The notes under the pieces are model-generated. The model did no database searches. It saw only the letters and a program-made list of their open reading frames with translations, and was not told the DNA's origin. The position numbers and the translations under genes are program-made. From assembly GCA_003524365.1 (NCBI GenBank), contig DQHS01000189.1, positions 13,417-21,841 on the forward strand: a stretch of DNA of 8,425 nt. Reading direction: 5' to 3'. Below, one piece after another: positions 5,980 through 8,425 of the stretch (its first letter is position 1; each line of letters starts with the position of its first letter). This stretch comes from Cellvibrio sp. (GTDB lineage: Bacteria > Pseudomonadota > Gammaproteobacteria > Pseudomonadales > Cellvibrionaceae).

Positions 5980-6636
5980 ATGAAATCAGATTCACAAATT
6001 CAAGCCGATGTTATGCAGGAGTTGATATGGGATCCGCGTGTGTCGCATGAACACATTGGTGTTGCAGTGACCGACGGAATAGTCGCCCTCTCAGGTGCTG
6101 TTCCAAGCTACATTGAAAAATCTGCTGCGGAGCGCGCGGCTCAGCGAGTGGCGGGAGTTAAAGCGGTGGTTGAAAAGATAGAGGTTAAGTTACCAAGTTT
6201 GCATGAAAAGGATGATCAGGATATTGCGGAAGCGGTTCTTAACTCATTCCTTTGGAATGTAGAAATTCCAGATAAATTGATTAAGGTCAGTGTTGAGAAG
6301 GGGTGGGTTAAACTGACGGGTGAAGTTGAATGGAATTATCAGCGTAATGCAGCTGAAAAAATTGTTCGGGGTCTGACTGGCGTTAAGGGTGTATCCAATA
6401 ACATTAGTTTAAAAACCAGAGAAGTAAAAGCTGATGTTGTTAGGCAAAAAATTGAAGATGCGCTGAAAAGAGAGGCTATACAGGAAGCCAAAAAAATCAA
6501 TGTTATGATCGATGGCGGAACGGTCACTCTCTCTGGAAAGGTTCATTCGTTCTCTGAAATGAACGACGCGAAATTAGCTGTATGGAGCGCACCTGGCGTT
6601 ACAAAAATCGATAATAGATTGCATGTTGCTTTATAG
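5980..6636 (+). CDS. Triple BON-domain protein (OsmY-related, no signal peptide)
   Basis: Protein of 218 residues made almost wholly of three BON domains at about 4-70, 76-145 and 150-218. Each shows the repeated pattern of an N-terminal helix, a strand pair such as VAVTDGIVALSGAVPSY, and a closing helix followed by GVKAV, GVKGV or GVTKI. BON domains are thought to bind membranes or phospholipids; relatives such as OsmY are induced by osmotic and stationary-phase stress. Unlike OsmY, this protein starts MKSDSQIQADVMQE with no hydrophobic leader, so it is probably cytoplasmic. The ATG at 5980 is secure: AAGGAG ends seven bases upstream. An in-frame TTG at 5929 would add 17 residues but lies before that ribosome site. 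It is transcribed away from the APH/kinase gene and followed by a weak hairpin-T terminator. Confidence 0.93.
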   Translation: MKSDSQIQADVMQELIWDPRVSHEHIGVAVTDGIVALSGAVPSYIEKSAAERAAQRVAGVKAVVEKIEVKLPSLHEKDDQDIAEAVLNSFLWNVEIPDKLIKVSVEKGWVKLTGEVEWNYQRNAAEKIVRGLTGVKGVSNNISLKTREVKADVVRQKIEDALKREAIQEAKKINVMIDGGTVTLSGKVHSFSEMNDAKLAVWSAPGVTKIDNRLHVAL

Positions 6637-6681
6637 GAATAAACAATAAGGATTACAGATTAAGGATAGATCCTGTTAAAT

Positions 6682-6705
6682 AAATCAGATAGGAAGCTGA
6701 TTTTT
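6682..6705 (+). terminator. Weak intrinsic terminator after the BON gene
   Basis: AAATCAG (6682-6688) pairs with CTGATTT (6697-6703) around an eight-base loop, and the 3' arm runs into a five-T tract (6701-6705). It lies 45 bases after the stop codon. The stem is short and A-U rich and the T run is partly inside it, so termination may be partial. Confidence 0.4.
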
Positions 6706-6778
6706 AGGCGTAAAGGTTTAAATATGCTTGCGTCTTTTCACTAAACTACTAATGCTAGTCAATGGAGCCCCCTTTCAC

Positions 6779-6839
6779 CAAGGTGGGCAAATCTCATTCA
6801 GCTACGTGTACCTTTTATGCATTCCACCTTGTTGAATGA
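6779..6839 (+). other. Interleaved inverted repeats with pseudoknot topology
   Basis: CAAGGTGG (6779-6786) is complementary to CCACCTTG (6824-6831), and TCATTCA (6794-6800) to TGAATGA (6833-6839). Because the second pair starts inside the first and ends outside it, both can form together only as a pseudoknot; otherwise they are alternatives, as in a switch. The segment ends 13 bases before the strong GC hairpin. Pairing is seen; function is unknown. Confidence 0.3.
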
Positions 6840-6852
6840 AATTAAAGGAAGG

Positions 6853-6898
6853 CCCCGCCACCATGTCTCGGATTATTTCCGGTCAACTGGTGGCGGGG
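6853..6898. other. Strong GC-rich hairpin
   Basis: CCCCGCCACC (6853-6862) and GGTGGCGGGG (6889-6898) form a perfect 10-bp stem with a 26-base loop, in an otherwise AT-rich region. No T run follows (GATAGTTTTAG), so it is a poor intrinsic terminator on the plus strand. The 5' arm lies between an AAGGAAGG sequence (6845-6852) and an ATG at 6863, so on an mRNA it would fold over that start site. Confidence 0.5.
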
Positions 6899-6970
6899 AT
6901 AGTTTTAGCCCGCCCTCTGAGTAATCCGCAGAAACACTATCCCGTTGATAGCAATGTCGCTCCAATTTAG
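6863..6970 (+). CDS. Possible 35-residue small protein within the GC hairpin
   Basis: ATG-started frame of 35 codons to TAG, with a purine-rich AAGGAAGG ten bases upstream. The product begins MSRIISGQLVAGIVLARPL, mildly hydrophobic, and ends in a polar tail. Both hairpin arms fall in the initiation region: one in the spacer, the other in codons 9-12. It could be a leader peptide or a chance frame; no family is recognised. Its end overlaps the possible N-terminal extension of the next small gene in another frame. Confidence 0.2.
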   Translation: MSRIISGQLVAGIVLARPLSNPQKHYPVDSNVAPI

Positions 6971-7049
6971 AAATTATGCTTTTCTGAAGAGTAGCCTTAT
7001 TCATAGCATCAATGATCCGAGCAAAATAGTACGGCGACCTGAGTCAACC

Positions 7050-7214
7050 ATGAAAAAGCTGAATGCAGATTGGCATCGCAGCCATAAAATGCCTAAGAAG
7101 CCTACATTGGAACAAAGACTTGAATGGCATTTGGAGCATTCAAAGAACTGCGCTTGCCGTCCCATTCCGAGAAATCTTGTGGTAGAAATTAAAAGAAGAG
7201 GAATGATCACATAA
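7050..7214 (+). CDS. Small conserved-type protein with His and Cys motifs (54 residues)
   Basis: Protein of 54 residues starting MKKLNADWHRSHKMPKKP. It has the pattern WHRSH, then PTLEQRLEWHLEH, then NCACRPIP. From memory, short proteins with this layout recur in proteobacteria as hypothetical proteins. Two HxxH pairs and a CxC could form a metal site; this is inference. It is basic and soluble, without membrane segments. The ATG at 7050 starts the part that looks family-like, but its ribosome site is weak. The frame is open upstream to an ATG at 6954 and a TTG at 6945, which would add up to 35 residues of less convincing sequence. It lies 111 bases before the RNase H-like gene on the same strand. 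Function unknown. Confidence 0.65.
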   Translation: MKKLNADWHRSHKMPKKPTLEQRLEWHLEHSKNCACRPIPRNLVVEIKRRGMIT

Positions 7215-7325
7215 CAAGCGACCGCTGTAATAATCTTTTAAATTGGCACTCACAACAACTCTATGTAATGCTTCATGATTGCCTGATAGAAGATTTCCTA
7301 ACGCCCCAGCAGAGAACGAATTCAC

Positions 7326-7817
7326 GTGTTTGACTTAATATTATTTACCGATGGCAGCGTGGATACCAAAACACGTATCGGCTTTGGTGCTTATCTTGCG
7401 GTTGGGGATATGGAATTGCCTCTTGACGATTTAAAACCCCACGTGAAAGTAAAACAGTTTGAAAATACCTCATCAACGAAGCTCGAATTGCAGACTTTGC
7501 TGTGGGCTATAGATGATGCGCTACTGTCAAGCATGGAACAAACAGTGCGGGTAGTGATTTATAGCGACTCACAAAATATCGCGGGCTTACCTGCGCGGCG
7601 TAATGGTTTAGAGCAGCGGGATTATTTTGCGAGTAATGGCAAACGTTTGCATAATGCCGAACTCTATCAACAATTTTTTAAGTTGATAGATAGGTGCGAT
7701 TTCCAAATCATTAAAGTGGAGGGGCATAAGCCCCAGCGTGCAAAAAGTCATGTCGATCATGTGTTTACATTAGTCGATAAAGCGTCGAGGTCTGCCTTGC
7801 GCGAGTTTAATCGTTAA
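7326..7817 (+). CDS. RNase H-like protein (ribonuclease HI family)
   Basis: Protein of 163 residues with an RNase H fold, expected to cut the RNA strand of RNA-DNA hybrids using two metal ions. Active-site candidates are D9 (LFTDGS), E54 (TKLELQTLLWA), D81 (YSDSQN), H134 (VEGHKP) and a final aspartate. The last is D151 by local resemblance (VDKASR, like CDELAR of E. coli RNase HI) or D144 by distance from the histidine. The stretch LPARRNGLEQRDYF at about 88-101 is typical of a divergent branch rather than E. coli RnhA, so it may be a second RNase H rather than the housekeeping one. The GTG at 7326 fits because the first beta strand begins at once; there is no strong Shine-Dalgarno and the next Met lies inside the domain. 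It follows the 54-residue gene and is followed by the antiporter after 121 bases. Confidence 0.85.
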   Translation: MFDLILFTDGSVDTKTRIGFGAYLAVGDMELPLDDLKPHVKVKQFENTSSTKLELQTLLWAIDDALLSSMEQTVRVVIYSDSQNIAGLPARRNGLEQRDYFASNGKRLHNAELYQQFFKLIDRCDFQIIKVEGHKPQRAKSHVDHVFTLVDKASRSALREFNR

Positions 7818-7938
7818 CTCCCCTAATCTTATCAATATCCCTCTTTTCCCCAATGATAGCTTGCGTACATCCGCTGAACGGTAGTTCGTGCAGAATGGCC
7901 ATTCAATACATCTGAGCCTGATTCAGTGGGTAGCATCT

Positions 7939-8425
7939 ATGGAAAACGGAACCTGGTTTTTATTAATTGGACTGCTAATGCTTGGGCGTGGTTTGACGTC
8001 CACGATTCTGACTCGTTCGCCTTTCAGCTCTTCAATTGTTTACCTTGCCGTTGGGCTCATTGCGGGCCCTATGGTTTTAAATCTGTTTCATTTCAATGCT
8101 GTGGCAGAAGCGCCGCTGCTGGAGATACTGACGGAAGTTGCGGTACTGATTTCTCTCTTTTCCGCTGGCATAAAAATGCCGGTGCCGGTCACGGTAAAAC
8201 AATGGACCAGACCCGTCTTGCTCGCATGGGCGGCCATGGCCATAACAGTGGTATTGGTCGCTGCTTTTACCTATTTTGTTTTTAACCTTCCGATTGGGCT
8301 AGCCGTGTTGCTCGGGGCGATATTAGCGCCGACAGATCCAGTGCTGGCGACGGATGTGCAATCGCGTCATCCTGGAGATAAAGATCATTTGCGCTTTAAT
8401 CTCACCTGCGAAGCGGGCATGAACG
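7939..8425 (+). CDS. Cation/proton antiporter, CPA (NhaP/Kef-like) family, N-terminal part
   Basis: The first 162 residues of an integral membrane antiporter that exchanges Na+ or K+ for protons; the rest lies beyond the window. Hydrophobic segments are at about 6-24, 32-52, 60-78, 92-116 and 118-130. The block LGAILAPTDPVLATDVQ contains the TDP signature (132-134) of the unwound transport helix. The last visible residues, LTCEAGMN followed by a codon starting with G, match the start of the conserved E-x-GLND block, whose ND is a mark of electroneutral CPA1-type exchangers. The ATG at 7939 is the first plausible start, with only a weak GTGGG-like site upstream. It might take part in pH or salt stress response beside the other genes. 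Cation specificity and C-terminal regulatory domains cannot be seen. Confidence 0.9.
   Translation, partial: MENGTWFLLIGLLMLGRGLTSTILTRSPFSSSIVYLAVGLIAGPMVLNLFHFNAVAEAPLLEILTEVAVLISLFSAGIKMPVPVTVKQWTRPVLLAWAAMAITVVLVAAFTYFVFNLPIGLAVLLGAILAPTDPVLATDVQSRHPGDKDHLRFNLTCEAGMN

Larger units (their letters stand above)
6637..7049. other. 413-base intergenic region after the BON gene
   Basis: No firm gene. It begins with a weak terminator-like hairpin (6682-6705). After an unremarkable stretch come two interleaved inverted repeats (6779-6839), a strong GC-rich hairpin (6853-6898) and a 35-codon frame starting in its loop. The last 80 bases before the next gene show no clear promoter or ribosome site. 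Confidence 0.55.

Noticed and set aside
6853..6898. Rho-independent terminator
   Set aside because: The stem is strong but the loop is 26 bases long and no T tract follows on the plus strand.
7926..8285. Plus-strand 119-codon frame
   Set aside because: It is another frame of the antiporter gene, whose frame carries the conserved TDP block and membrane helices.

Overview
The window looks like chromosomal DNA of a Gram-negative bacterium, probably a gammaproteobacterium. The protein styles fit that group, the protein-coding DNA has moderate GC, and the intergenic stretches are long and AT-rich. A Cellvibrionaceae or related environmental lineage is a guess from general feel, not something the sequence proves. 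No tRNA, rRNA, transposase, integrase or CRISPR array was seen.

Left half (minus strand). Reading leftward from about 3264, three genes follow each other closely: a type-I phosphoribosyltransferase (2599-3264), an erythromycin-esterase-family protein (1190-2521) and an FtsH AAA+ membrane protease (1-1153, cut by the window edge inside the ATPase module). Gaps of 77 and 36 bases suggest one operon. A 7-bp hairpin holds the first two bases of the ftsH start codon in its stem and most of its Shine-Dalgarno in its loop. Further upstream on the same strand lies a two-domain protein, aminoglycoside-phosphotransferase-like plus P-loop kinase (3900-5429). A 635-base gap separates it from the operon; the gap holds a perfect 10-bp inverted repeat and a dense multi-hairpin block at 3611-3792.

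Right half (plus strand). A 550-base divergent intergenic region, with palindromes and direct repeats, leads to a triple-BON-domain protein without a signal peptide (5980-6636). Next comes a 413-base stretch with a GC-rich 10-bp hairpin and a possible pseudoknot. It is followed by a 54-residue His/Cys-containing small protein (7050-7214), an RNase H-like protein (7326-7817) and the N-terminal third or so of a CPA-type cation/proton antiporter (7939 to the window end).

How it fits together. The PRTase, erythromycin-esterase-like and APH/P-loop kinase types recur together in stress or dormancy gene sets; from memory, the mycobacterial DosR-regulon proteins Rv2030c (a PRTase-esterase fusion) and Rv2004c (an APH-kinase fusion) are relatives. 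With an FtsH protease, a BON protein and an ion antiporter alongside, the window reads as a general stress-tolerance island of known families whose exact biochemistry is mostly unknown. The least explained parts are the structured non-coding blocks at 3611-3792 and 6779-6898.
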